Source: Pelagibius sp040217155
GTDB taxonomy: Bacteria; Pseudomonadota; Alphaproteobacteria; Kiloniellales; Kiloniellaceae
DNA: 64,000 bases
Assembly: GCA_040217155.1 (NCBI GenBank)
Contig: JAVJNS010000002.1
Span: forward strand, 62,001 to 126,000
Direction: 5' to 3'
A program made the position numbers and the translations under genes. This document shows, in pieces, positions 44,807 to 53,358 of this stretch. The number at the start of each line of letters is the position of its first letter. Positions within the stretch are counted from its first letter, which is position 1. The notes under the pieces were generated by a model, which searched no databases, was not told the origin of the DNA, and saw only the letters and a program-made list of their open reading frames with translations.

Positions 44807-46900
44807 ATGGGGCTATTGAGGCTATCGACGGCGGCGGCCGGGTGGGTCAAGAAGGGACTTGTCTGGCTGTCTCTCCTAGCGGTGATCGCCTTGCGAGTCG
44901 CCGATCCAGCGCCCCTGCCGACGTTCCGCCATGCCTTCTTCGACTTCGCCCAAAATTTCCTGCCGGCCGCGGCGGATGAAGCGGCGGCGCCGATCACGAT
45001 CGTCGATATCGATGACGCCAGCCTCGCGGCCCGCGGCCAGTGGCCCTGGCCCCGGGACATGCTGGCCGACCTGATCCACATGCTCGCCGGACAGGCGCCA
45101 CGGGTGGTCGGGATCAATATCATATTCCCGGAACCGGACCGCCTGTCGCCGGAAAATCTGCTGCAGCGCTTCCCCATGGATGCGCCGCTGCGGGAAAGTC
45201 TGGCGCAGCTGCCCTCCAATGACGCGGTTCTCGCCTTCAGCCTGCGACAGGTGCCCGCGGTGCTCGGCGCCGCGGTTGCCGCCAGCGAGCAGGCGCCGCC
45301 GGATGTCTCGGCCCTGAGCGTGCCGATCCTGCTGCGCCTCGGCCAGCAGGGAGCCACGGAGATTCGCCGCTATCCGTCGTTGCTGCGCAATATTCCGATC
45401 CTCGAGGAAGCGGCCAGCGGCATCGGCGTGGTGAGCCAGGCGTTTTCCGGCGACGGCGTGGTCCGGCGCCTGCCAATTGTCATGCTGGTCGGCGATGCCG
45501 TGCTGCCGAGCTTCGCGGTGGAGGTGGTGCGCGTGGCCAAGCAGGTGCCGGCCATATCGGTGGAGATCGAGGGGCCCGGCATTTCAAGCGTGACCCTGGG
45601 AGACCTGGTCATCGAGACGGCCTTTTCGGGTGAAGTCTGGCTGCGCGACCTGCCTCTGCAGGCGTTCAGCCGCGTCTCGGCCGTCGATGTTCTGGACGGC
45701 GTGGCCGATCCGGCGCTCCTGAGCGAGCGGGTCGTTCTTCTGGGCGCCACCGGTGGCGGCCTGTCCCGGAGTTTCGTGACGCCGGGCGGCACGGCGGTGT
45801 CGGCGCTCGACGTGCAGGCGCTTTTTGTCCACAACCTGCTGTCCGGGAGCTACCTGCTGCGCCCCCAGTTCGCGGTGTTCTGGGAAGTGGCGCTGACCGT
45901 CGTCCTCTGCCTGGCCTTCCTGGCCCTCGGGACACGCCTGCCGGGCTCTGCCGGTCCGGCGGTGCTGGCGGTCATGCTGGCGGCACTATTCGCCGCCGCT
46001 TTCTACGCTTATGACCGGCACGGTCTGTTGCTGGACCCGACCTATCCGGCGTTGATCTTCATCCTCACCTATCTGGTCACCGTCGGCCTCGGCATCGTCG
46101 CGGCGGAGCAGCGGCGGCGGCGCAGCGAGCGGGAACGCGAGATGGCGCTGATCCTGGCCGAGGCCGCCAACCGCTCCAAGACCAGCTTCCTCGCCAACAT
46201 GAGCCATGAGCTGCGCACGCCGCTGAATGCCATCCTCGGCTTCTCCGAGATGATGAAACGGGAGATCATGGGACCGGTATCGCCGCCCAAGTATCGCGAC
46301 TACATTGACGACATCCACCGTATGGGAACTCATCTGCTGTCGCTGGTGAACGACATTCTGGAAATGTCGAAGGTGGAAGCCGGCGAGAGCCAGTTGAGCG
46401 AGACCGAGTTCGACGTGCGCGCGATTCTGGTGGACAGCATTCGAACGGTGAGCGCGGCCTATAGCGACCGCGGCACCGCCGTCGCTCTCGACCGGCAATC
46501 GACGCTGCCGAAACTTCGCGGCGATCAGCGTATGTTCACACAGATGGTCCTCAACCTGATGTCCAATGCCGTCAAATACACACCTGAGACCGGCCGGATC
46601 CGCGTCAGCGGCGCCATTGCCGACAACGGCAGCTTCCGGCTCTCGATTTCCGACACCGGAATCGGCATGACGGACCAGGAAATTTCGGAGGCCTTCGAAC
46701 CCTTTCGGCGTATCGACCACGCATTGGCGTCGAACTTCGAGGGAATCGGGTTAGGATTGCCGCTGACCAAGGCCATGGTGGAAATGCATGGTGGCAAGCT
46801 GGAGATCGCCAGCATCAGCAACCACGGTACGACTGCCACCCTGGTGTTCCCGGCGGAACGCGTGCGAGGTCCGACAGAGCAACAGCGGGAGAAGGCATAG
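44807..46900 (+). CDS. CHASE2-domain sensor histidine kinase
   Basis: 697 aa. An N-terminal membrane segment (about 14-30), a large extracytoplasmic CHASE2 domain (about 40-350: FFDFAQNFLP, ITIVDIDDASLAARGQWPWPRDMLADLI, VVGINIIFPEPD), three clustered membrane segments (about 360-435), then HisKA with His467 in LANMSHELRTPLNAILGFSEMM and HATPase_c (VLNLMSNAVKYTP, DTGIGM, GIGLGLPLTKAMVEMHGG). No receiver domain and no adjacent response regulator. Followed directly by FecR- and OmpA-domain genes. Confidence 0.92.
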   Translation: MGLLRLSTAAAGWVKKGLVWLSLLAVIALRVADPAPLPTFRHAFFDFAQNFLPAAADEAAAPITIVDIDDASLAARGQWPWPRDMLADLIHMLAGQAPRVVGINIIFPEPDRLSPENLLQRFPMDAPLRESLAQLPSNDAVLAFSLRQVPAVLGAAVAASEQAPPDVSALSVPILLRLGQQGATEIRRYPSLLRNIPILEEAASGIGVVSQAFSGDGVVRRLPIVMLVGDAVLPSFAVEVVRVAKQVPAISVEIEGPGISSVTLGDLVIETAFSGEVWLRDLPLQAFSRVSAVDVLDGVADPALLSERVVLLGATGGGLSRSFVTPGGTAVSALDVQALFVHNLLSGSYLLRPQFAVFWEVALTVVLCLAFLALGTRLPGSAGPAVLAVMLAALFAAAFYAYDRHGLLLDPTYPALIFILTYLVTVGLGIVAAEQRRRRSEREREMALILAEAANRSKTSFLANMSHELRTPLNAILGFSEMMKREIMGPVSPPKYRDYIDDIHRMGTHLLSLVNDILEMSKVEAGESQLSETEFDVRAILVDSIRTVSAAYSDRGTAVALDRQSTLPKLRGDQRMFTQMVLNLMSNAVKYTPETGRIRVSGAIADNGSFRLSISDTGIGMTDQEISEAFEPFRRIDHALASNFEGIGLGLPLTKAMVEMHGGKLEIASISNHGTTATLVFPAERVRGPTEQQREKA

Positions 46901-46904
46901 CGTC

Positions 46905-47396
46905 ATGAACACACTGTTGAGTTTTTTTGCGAAGCTGCGCGCGCCGGGCATCGCTCTCGGCGCACTGTTGATAGGTGCATCGAGTGGCGCCGTGGTGAGC
47001 GGGGCGGCGCAGGCGCAGCAAAGCCAGGTCGCCCTGGTGAAGGTGGTCGACGGCGAGGTTTTCGCCCTGCGGGCGGAACAGCGCAGCGCCTTGGAGGTTG
47101 GCGAGCCGATCTTCGTCGAGGACGTGTTGGAGACCGAGGCCGGCTCCGTGGGCCTGACGTTCAAGGACGGCTCGCGGATCTCGATCGGACCGAATTCGCG
47201 GGTCCAGTTCACCGAGTTCGAGTTCGCCCCGGTCGAGGGACGGCTGTCCTTCGTCATCGACTTCTTCCGCGGCACTCTGCTCTACGTCTCGGGGGTCATC
47301 GCCAAGCTGTCGCCGGACGCCGTGCAACTGCGCACGCCGGTCGCCACGGTGGCCGTCCGCGGCACCCGTTTCCTGGCCGAAGTGGAAGGAGAATAG
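46905..47396 (+). CDS. FecR-domain periplasmic protein
   Basis: 163 aa from ATG 46905 (GGGAGAAGG upstream). Signal peptide followed by AAQAQQSQVALVKVVDGEVFA; then FecR-domain landmarks FVEDVLETEAGSVGLTFKDG, RISIGPNSRVQFTEFEF and VQLRTPVATVAVRGTRF. Such stand-alone FecR domains are exported and often adjoin CHASE2 sensors, which supports a joint periplasmic sensing role. It lies 4 bp after the kinase stop and 4 bp before the OmpA-like gene. Confidence 0.88.
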   Translation: MNTLLSFFAKLRAPGIALGALLIGASSGAVVSGAAQAQQSQVALVKVVDGEVFALRAEQRSALEVGEPIFVEDVLETEAGSVGLTFKDGSRISIGPNSRVQFTEFEFAPVEGRLSFVIDFFRGTLLYVSGVIAKLSPDAVQLRTPVATVAVRGTRFLAEVEGE

Positions 47397-47400
47397 AGCC

Positions 47401-47994
47401 ATGTTGCGATTCCTCCCGATAGCGCTGCTGCTTTTGACCCTCGCCGCCTGTGCGGGCGGCAATCGCTTCGTCCTGCTGGAAGAAGAGGACGGCAGTGTCG
47501 GCGCCATCACCGTTCAGAACGATGCCGGCAGCCAGACCATCGAGCAGGCAAGCACCGGCACTCAGGTCGCCAGCGCCACCGCGGCGCCGACTGCGCCGGA
47601 GGCAATCAGCCAGGAAGAGATCGAGAAGACCTGGGGCGCCAGCCTGCAGGCCAGTCCCCTGAAGCCGCGCAGCTTCCTGCTCAACTTCATCTCCGGCACC
47701 GATATCCTGACCGAGGAATCGCGGCGCCAGCTGCCCGACATCCTGGACAGCATCAAGGAATACCCAGCGCCGGAGGTGTCGGTGACCGGACATACGGACA
47801 GCGTCGGCTCGGCCGCGATCAACGCCACTCTGGCGCTCGACAGGGCCGAGGCCATCCGCGACCTGCTCATCGACGAGGGCCTCGATCCGGCCCTTATCAC
47901 GGTGGACTCGCACGGCGAGTCGAACCAGCTGGTGCCGACCGCGGACAATGTCGACGAACCGCGCAACCGCCGAGTCGAGGTGACCGTGCGTTAG
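47401..47994 (+). CDS. OmpA-family peptidoglycan-binding lipoprotein
   Basis: 197 aa. Lipobox LLLLTLAACAGG. After a low-complexity linker (Thr/Ala-rich, about 40-70) comes the OmpA C-terminal domain: RSFLLNFISGTDILTEESRR, VSVTGHTDSVGSAAINATLALDRAEAI and the terminal EPRNRRVEVTVR, including the peptidoglycan-contacting Asp and Arg. Anchored in the outer membrane and bound to the cell wall. Third gene of the CHASE2-FecR-OmpA operon. Confidence 0.9.
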   Translation: MLRFLPIALLLLTLAACAGGNRFVLLEEEDGSVGAITVQNDAGSQTIEQASTGTQVASATAAPTAPEAISQEEIEKTWGASLQASPLKPRSFLLNFISGTDILTEESRRQLPDILDSIKEYPAPEVSVTGHTDSVGSAAINATLALDRAEAIRDLLIDEGLDPALITVDSHGESNQLVPTADNVDEPRNRRVEVTVR

Positions 47995-48041
47995 CTGGCC
48001 GCGTGTCATCGGGAGTGATCCTGCAGATGTTCCCCCACAAA

Positions 48042-48079
48042 TCTTGCGCCCGCAAGACTCTACTACTTTAGGAGTCTTG
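48042..48079. promoter_or_regulatory. Two mutually exclusive hairpins after the OmpA-like gene
   Basis: TCTTGCG (48042-48048) pairs with CGCAAGA (48051-48057), and CAAGACTC (48053-48060) pairs with GAGTCTTG (48072-48079). The arms overlap at 48053-48057, so only one hairpin can form at a time, an attenuator-like layout. There is no T tract. Located between the OmpA-like gene and the GH24 gene; possibly a terminator or a leader switch. Confidence 0.4.
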
Positions 48080-48138
48080 ACTTAGCCGACCCCTGCAACC
48101 GACCTTTTTCCTGTCCCGGAAGTTGGGGAGGACGGCAG

Positions 48139-48945
48139 TTGGCAATCGTTCCGAGGCCGGTTGAGGGCCGATTCGACGATGTGCTTTTCGATTTCATCGC
48201 GGCCAGCGAGGGTTTCGTACCGCGGATATACTGCGACCATCGCGGCATTCCCACTTTGGGCCTGGGTTACGCGCTGCTGGTCAACACGCCGGGCTGGCCG
48301 CCGCGCGACTCCCTGGAAAGCGATCTCGCGGCGATCGGTGTCGCCCTGACGGCAGCGGACAGACAGCGCCTGACGGCGGTCGGCCGGGCGCTGTCGGGCA
48401 ACGATTCGGATCAGGCGAAAACCCTGGTCGCCGCTTGGCTGCCGGGGGAAGACTCCGCCGCCAGCAACAGCTTCAGCTTTCTCATCACCCGCGCGCAGGC
48501 CAGGAGCCTTTTCGCGATGGTACGGCCCGACTACGAAGCGGTGATCCGACAGAAGCTTGGCGACCGCTTGACCGACGACCTGGCCAACTCGAAGGAGATG
48601 GTGGCCCTGTTTTCGCTGGCTTACAACAGCCCGGCGCTGATCGGTCCGGGGCTATCCACGGCGCTGCGCAATGGCGAGCGCGAGAAGGCCTGGTACGAGA
48701 TCTGCTTCGGCTCCAACCGCCGGCGTCATCACGGCATCCAGAACCGCCGCGACCATGAAGCGCGGATGTTCAGCCTCACCAATGCCGACCCCAGCCCGTC
48801 GGAACGGGCGGCGGTCGCAAACCTGCTTCAGGACAAGCGCGCCTTCATGGAACGCTATCTGGCCGACGCCGGACGCGAGCGGTCCGACATCGACGTCGCC
48901 CTGGCGGCCATCTCCGAGAGCGCCGCTTCGACCCGCTTCGCCTGA
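48139..48945 (+). CDS. GH24 (T4 lysozyme-like) domain protein
   Basis: 268 aa from TTG 48139 (GGGGAGGAC upstream). The catalytic triad of phage-type lysozymes is present with exact spacing: Glu24, Asp33 and Thr39 in ASEGFVPRIYCDHRG then IPTLGLGY, as Glu11-Asp20-Thr26 in T4 lysozyme. The chain is about 100 residues longer than a simple endolysin and shows no signal peptide; the middle (about 95-115) is a variable loop and NSPALIGPGLSTALRNGE resembles the later lysozyme helices. No phage genes are nearby. It may act on peptidoglycan at the envelope with the preceding operon, or be a domesticated endolysin. Confidence 0.78.
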   Translation: MAIVPRPVEGRFDDVLFDFIAASEGFVPRIYCDHRGIPTLGLGYALLVNTPGWPPRDSLESDLAAIGVALTAADRQRLTAVGRALSGNDSDQAKTLVAAWLPGEDSAASNSFSFLITRAQARSLFAMVRPDYEAVIRQKLGDRLTDDLANSKEMVALFSLAYNSPALIGPGLSTALRNGEREKAWYEICFGSNRRRHHGIQNRRDHEARMFSLTNADPSPSERAAVANLLQDKRAFMERYLADAGRERSDIDVALAAISESAASTRFA

Positions 48946-48953
48946 GCGGAAGT

Positions 48954-50408
48954 TCAGGCCGAAGCGGGGTGGCCCGGGATCGACTCCCGGCGATTCCAGA
49001 CCCGCGAGAAGGCGACGGCTTCGGCGAAGGTGGATGCCTGCGCGCCGAGAGAGCGGCCCGGCCGGATCGATCGCCCAAGCGGCTGCGCCTGCAGCGCGCG
49101 GCCACAGGCGAGGGCGGTGAGCTGCAAGGTGCCGCTGCCGGTGAGCTCGGCGCTGTCCGCGATCATAAGCTCGCGGTACAGCGCGTCGGCGAGGAAACCT
49201 GTGAAATAGGGATTGCGCGACAGGCCGCCGTCGATAGAGAGCGGGCCGGTCGCCGGGACCAGGGCGTTCATGGCCCGCATGACCTCGGCGGCGCGAAAGG
49301 CGATGCCCTCGAGGATGGCTTTCATCAGATCCTCGGCGCCGTGGTCGATGGAGAGGCCGGCCCAGGTGCCGCGCGCCTGGCGGTCCCAGTGCGGACAGGC
49401 GAGGCCGGAGAGGGCGGGGACGAAGACCAGGCCCCGGTCGACGGCCGCGGCGCCGCCGAGACGGTTCAGGGAGTCGATGTCATCGAAGAGGCCGAGCCCG
49501 CGCGCCCAGTTGACCGCGGCGCCGGCGCTGTAGACACCGCCGTCCAGCGCATAGACCGGCGCCGCGCCGGCGAGCTGCCAGGCGACGGTGGGCAGCAGGC
49601 CCTGCTCGGGGGCGCGGCGGAGCTGCGGTCCGGTCACCATCAGGATGAAGGCGCCGGTGCCGAAGGTGATCTTGGCGTCGCCGGCGTCGCGGCAGCCGTG
49701 ACCGTAGAGCGCGGCCTGCTGGTCGACGATGCTGGCGACCACGGGAACCCGGCGGCCGCGCACCTCCATCGCGCCGAAATCTCCGGTGGTCGGCACGATC
49801 TCGGGAAGCGCGTCCAGCGGCACGCCGAAGAGGCGGCACAGCTCCGAGTCCCACCGGCCTTGCGCGAGGTCCAGAAGCGAGGTGCGCGAGGCGGTGGTGA
49901 TGTCGGTGACGCAGCGCCCGGTGAGCCGGTCGAGGAAAAAAGCGTCGGTGGTGCCGAGACGCAGTTTGCCCGCGGCATGGAGGCGCCGGGCCGCCGCACT
50001 GTGCTCGAAAATCCAGGCCAGTTTGGACGCCGAAAAGTAGGCATCCAGCGGCAGGCCGGCGCGCGCCAGGGTCGCTTCCTCGGCGCCGTCCCGCTTCAGC
50101 TTGTCGATGACCTGCGAGGTCCTGCCGTCTTGCCAGACGATGACCGGCGACACGGCTTCCTTGGTCTCCGCGTTCCAGGCGAGACAGCTTTCGCCCTGGT
50201 TGTCGATGCCCAGGGCCTCGAGTCCGTCGACCGCTTCGGCGCAGGCGAGAATGTTGGCGACGAGTTCCTCGGGATCGTGCTCGACCCAGCCGGGCCGCGG
50301 GTAGATCTGGCGGTGCTCGAGAGCCTTCACCACGGCTGCCGTGCCATCCGGCGCCAGGGCCAGGGCGCGGGTGCTGGTGGTTCCCTGATCGATGGCGGCG
50401 ATGGTCAT
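48954..50408 (-). CDS. glpK: Glycerol kinase (FGGY family)
   Basis: 484 aa from ATG 50408, overlapping the upstream oxidoreductase stop by 4 bp. Opening AAIDQGTTSTRALALAPDG, then AEAVDGLEALGIDNQGESCL, DRLTGRCVTDITTASRTSLLDL, the FGGY ATP-binding AGAAVNWARGLG and FVPALSGLACPHWDRQARGTWAG, as in glycerol kinase. The length is slightly below that of E. coli GlpK (502). It phosphorylates glycerol to glycerol 3-phosphate for the neighbouring dehydrogenase. FGGY members with other polyol substrates cannot be excluded. Confidence 0.85.
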   Translation of the reverse strand: MTIAAIDQGTTSTRALALAPDGTAAVVKALEHRQIYPRPGWVEHDPEELVANILACAEAVDGLEALGIDNQGESCLAWNAETKEAVSPVIVWQDGRTSQVIDKLKRDGAEEATLARAGLPLDAYFSASKLAWIFEHSAAARRLHAAGKLRLGTTDAFFLDRLTGRCVTDITTASRTSLLDLAQGRWDSELCRLFGVPLDALPEIVPTTGDFGAMEVRGRRVPVVASIVDQQAALYGHGCRDAGDAKITFGTGAFILMVTGPQLRRAPEQGLLPTVAWQLAGAAPVYALDGGVYSAGAAVNWARGLGLFDDIDSLNRLGGAAAVDRGLVFVPALSGLACPHWDRQARGTWAGLSIDHGAEDLMKAILEGIAFRAAEVMRAMNALVPATGPLSIDGGLSRNPYFTGFLADALYRELMIADSAELTGSGTLQLTALACGRALQAQPLGRSIRPGRSLGAQASTFAEAVAFSRVWNRRESIPGHPASA

Positions 50409-51688
50409 GGCGGCGGTGTCTCCGCGAAAGCGAGGGTGAGGCTGTCGCCCCGGGTCGCCGCGGTGACACCGGCCAGCGGCACCAGAATTCGGCGCTCGGG
50501 CAGGCCGGAGAGGGACTTCGACCACAGCACCTTATCCGCGTCGCGCAGAATCAGCACGCCGCGCGCCGCCCGGTTCAGCCGGACCTGGATGTGGTCCATG
50601 CCGCCCGCCGGACCTGGCCGGGCGAGACGTTGGGGGAGGGCGAGCTTGATGGCCGGATCCGGCGCCGCGACGGTCACGAGGCGCTCGGCTGGCGGCAGCC
50701 GGCCGGCAAGGCTGTCGGCGATGACGTCGCCGGCGGCGCGACCCTCCTGCCAGGACCAGCCGGCGGTCTCGACCGGGCGCAGCAGGTTGCCGGCGGCGAA
50801 GAAGGCCGGATCGGAACAGCGCCCGAACTGGTCGATGATCGGGCCGCCGCTGCCGCCGTCCAGATCGAGATGGCCGAGGCGCAGCAGGCTGGCCTCCGGC
50901 GTGAAGGCGCCGCTGACGATGACGCCGTCGCAGTCCAGCCGCCGTTCCTGACCGTCGCGGCCGCGCAGGGTGACGCCCTCGACCCGCTGGCCGTCGTGAA
51001 CGGGGCCGCCGTGGATGCGGACCAGCGTCGTGCCGAGATGCAGCGGAATGCCGAGGACGCGCGGCAGCAGGCTTGCGAAAGACCGCGCGGTGACTCTCTC
51101 GCGCTCTTCGATCATGGCGGCGGGGCGGATGCCGGCGTGCCGGCAGGTGAGCAGCGCCGAGAAAGACACCAGTTCGCTGCCGAGGATGACCGGCCGCCTG
51201 AAGGGCCGCCTGCCGGCGAGGTAGACCATCGACTGCAGGGCGCCGGTCGAGACCACACCGAGCGGCCGCTGCCCGCCGATCAGGCGCGCGGCGCGGCTGG
51301 CCTCGCGCACGCCGGTGGCCAGCAGCACTCTATGGGCGGCGATCTCGGCCTTGCCTTGCGGTGTCGAGAGCAGCAGGCGCGGCCCGGCCTCGATGGCGAC
51401 CACGGTGGTTGCGGTGCGGACCTCGACGCCGCTGGCCAAGGCGCGCCCGACCAGCCGGCGGGCGTAGTCGGGACCGCGCAGGAGGCGGTGAAACTCGCGC
51501 AGCCCGAAGGGGTAGTGTCCGCAGTGGCGGGGAATGCCGCCGGCCGCCGGCTCCCGGTCCAGCACCACCACCGAGGCGACGCCGCGCTGTTTCAGCCGGG
51601 TCGCGGCGGCGAGGCCCGCCGGCCCGCCGCCGACCACGGCGACGTCGACCTCCGCCGGCGGGCTCGGGGTTTCAGTCCCGCCGCGCAT
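50405..51688 (-). CDS. FAD/NAD(P)-dependent oxidoreductase, second subunit of a GlpA-like complex
   Basis: 427 aa. FAD-binding VAVVGGGPAGLAAATRLKQRG, a redox region (GGIPRHCGHYPFG) and the second dinucleotide motif RPFRRPVILGSELVSFSALLT, ending in an FAD-contact block FFAAGNLLRPVETAGWSWQEG. Overlaps the GlpA-like gene by 17 bp and glpK by 4 bp. In many bacteria such a protein is encoded beside a BFD-type glycerol-3-phosphate dehydrogenase and forms an anaerobic-type complex. The C terminus lacks the Cys-rich DUF1667 part that is often a separate third gene. Confidence 0.82.
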   Translation of the reverse strand: MRGGTETPSPPAEVDVAVVGGGPAGLAAATRLKQRGVASVVVLDREPAAGGIPRHCGHYPFGLREFHRLLRGPDYARRLVGRALASGVEVRTATTVVAIEAGPRLLLSTPQGKAEIAAHRVLLATGVREASRAARLIGGQRPLGVVSTGALQSMVYLAGRRPFRRPVILGSELVSFSALLTCRHAGIRPAAMIEERERVTARSFASLLPRVLGIPLHLGTTLVRIHGGPVHDGQRVEGVTLRGRDGQERRLDCDGVIVSGAFTPEASLLRLGHLDLDGGSGGPIIDQFGRCSDPAFFAAGNLLRPVETAGWSWQEGRAAGDVIADSLAGRLPPAERLVTVAAPDPAIKLALPQRLARPGPAGGMDHIQVRLNRAARGVLILRDADKVLWSKSLSGLPERRILVPLAGVTAATRGDSLTLAFAETPPP

Positions 51689-53093
51689 CGGCGATCTCCA
51701 GTTCGGGTTCGAAGTGGCCGGCGGTGATCTCCGACAGGGCGCCGAGACAGTAGAACCCCTGGCAGCGTCCCATGGTGACGCGGGTGCGGCGCTTCAGGCC
51801 GGCCAGGCTGCGCGCCGGCAGCGGGCCCGCGAGCGCGGCTTCGATTTCCGTGCGGGTGACCAGTTCGCAGTGGCAGACGATGCCGCCGTTGCCGGCCTCG
51901 GCCCAGGCGCGTGGCGCGTACTCGGTGAGCCGGCCGGCCCGCGGCCAAACGACGTCCGGCGGCGCCCGATGCCGTTGCCCGAAGCCGTCGAGCAGGGCGG
52001 TGACTTCTCGCGCCAGGCCGAGGGCGCTGCTGAGACCGGTCGAGCGAATGCCGCCGAGAGTCACATAGCGGCGTTCGGGATGCACCTTCACCTGGTAGTC
52101 CTTGTGCTCGCTGGCCGGGCGCAGGCCCGCGTAGCCGGCGGTCACCGGCACCTCGGCGAGAGCCGGCAGCATGTCGACCGCCTGGGCGCGCAGCGCGCGC
52201 AGGGTCTCGCCGTCGGTCGAGGCGTCGTCGCGGCTGTCCTGGTCCTCGGCGGTGGGACCGACCAGCAGGTTGCCGTAGCTGGTCCGGCACAGCACCACGC
52301 CCTTGGTCTTGGCCGTCGGCACCGGCAGGATGATCGCCCCGACAAGCCGTGCCGCCGCCTTGTCGAAGACCACGAACTGGCCTTTGCGCGGCCGGATGGA
52401 AAATTGCCGCGCGCCCAGCAGGCGCTGGTCGACGATGTCGCCGTAGAGTCCGGCGCAGTTGATCGCCGCGCGGCCGCGCAGCCGGCCGCCGGTGGTCTCG
52501 ATGTGCCAGGTCTGGCCGTCGAAGCTGCCGCCCAGGACTTCGGTGCCGCGCCGGCAGGCCGCGCCGTTGGCCAGCGCCTGCAGCAGGTAGGCGGTGGGCG
52601 CGCTCCACGGGTCGATGACAAACTCGCGCGGCACCGCGAAGCCGCCGCGCAGTCTGGGCGACAGCCGCGGCTCGCGGTCGAGGATTTCGCGGCGCGACAG
52701 GCGCTCGACGTCGTCGACGCCGTTGGCGCGCGCCTGCGCCATGAGGGCGGCGAGCCGGCTTTCCTCTTCCCCGGTCCAGGCCAGCACCAGGGCGCCGGTT
52801 TCCAGCAGCGGCAGGTTCAGTTGCTCGCGAATCTCGAGATAGTCGCGGTAGCCGGCGGCGATGCAGCGCTGCTCAAGGGAGCCGGGCGGAGCATCGAAGC
52901 CGGTGTGCAGGATGCCGCTGTTGCCCTTGCTGGCGCCGTCGAGGATGTCCACCGCCTTTTCGACGATGAGCACGCGGGCACCCGCCAGGGTCAGGCCGCG
53001 CGCCACGGCGCAGCCGACGACGCCGGCGCCGATCACCACCGCGTCGAAGACTTCGGCGTGATCGCCGGATGGGTCTGCCCCACGGCGTGGCAT
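51672..53093 (-). CDS. GlpA-like glycerol-3-phosphate dehydrogenase with C-terminal BFD [2Fe-2S] domain
   Basis: 473 aa from ATG 53093 (the frame extends to 53180 but the extension is not family-like). FAD-binding VVIGAGVVGCAVARGLTLAGARVLIVEK, DAO-type body (KGNSGILHTGFDAPPGSLEQ, INCAGLYGDIVDQ, GPTAEDQDSRDDASTD) and a BFD-type [2Fe-2S] tail with four Cys in IVCHCELVTRTEIEAAL and VTMGRCQGFYCLG. Oxidises glycerol 3-phosphate or a related 2-hydroxyacid to the keto compound. First gene of the three-gene operon, divergent from the DeoR regulator. Confidence 0.85.
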   Translation of the reverse strand: MPRRGADPSGDHAEVFDAVVIGAGVVGCAVARGLTLAGARVLIVEKAVDILDGASKGNSGILHTGFDAPPGSLEQRCIAAGYRDYLEIREQLNLPLLETGALVLAWTGEEESRLAALMAQARANGVDDVERLSRREILDREPRLSPRLRGGFAVPREFVIDPWSAPTAYLLQALANGAACRRGTEVLGGSFDGQTWHIETTGGRLRGRAAINCAGLYGDIVDQRLLGARQFSIRPRKGQFVVFDKAAARLVGAIILPVPTAKTKGVVLCRTSYGNLLVGPTAEDQDSRDDASTDGETLRALRAQAVDMLPALAEVPVTAGYAGLRPASEHKDYQVKVHPERRYVTLGGIRSTGLSSALGLAREVTALLDGFGQRHRAPPDVVWPRAGRLTEYAPRAWAEAGNGGIVCHCELVTRTEIEAALAGPLPARSLAGLKRRTRVTMGRCQGFYCLGALSEITAGHFEPELEIADARRD

Positions 53094-53180
53094 CGCGGCA
53101 CCCTGGTTCTTGTGGCGGTCCTGCCGGCGCGGCGGGGCGCGGACCCTTCGGCCTGGACCGGCAGTTTGCACTTGTTTCAA

Positions 53181-53358
53181 AATCGACAGCCGCCTAACGT
53201 ACTCAATCTTGCCCTTTCGGTCAATAGATCGGCTTATGTGTGGTTCTTAAAAAACACAATATAAACAATATATTGAGGAGTTTTATGTGGATTCGGTCAT
53301 TCGGCAAATCCACGAAACTCCGGGTTGGGGGAGGGCAGCTGAAGGCTTGGAGAGTCTC
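53181..53358. promoter_or_regulatory. Divergent glp promoter region with leader ORF
   Basis: AT-rich gap (53210-53280) between the GlpA-like gene and the regulator. It contains the palindrome CAATATATTG at 53266-53275. A 26-codon open frame begins at ATG 53285 behind a strong GAGGAG and ends in TGA at 53363-53365, overlapping the regulator's ATG at 53359; translation of this short frame could couple to the regulator. Confidence 0.45.

Noticed and set aside
48139..48945. GH24 gene considered as part of a prophage
   Set aside because: No integrase, terminase, capsid, tail or holin genes nearby; neighbours are housekeeping and envelope genes.
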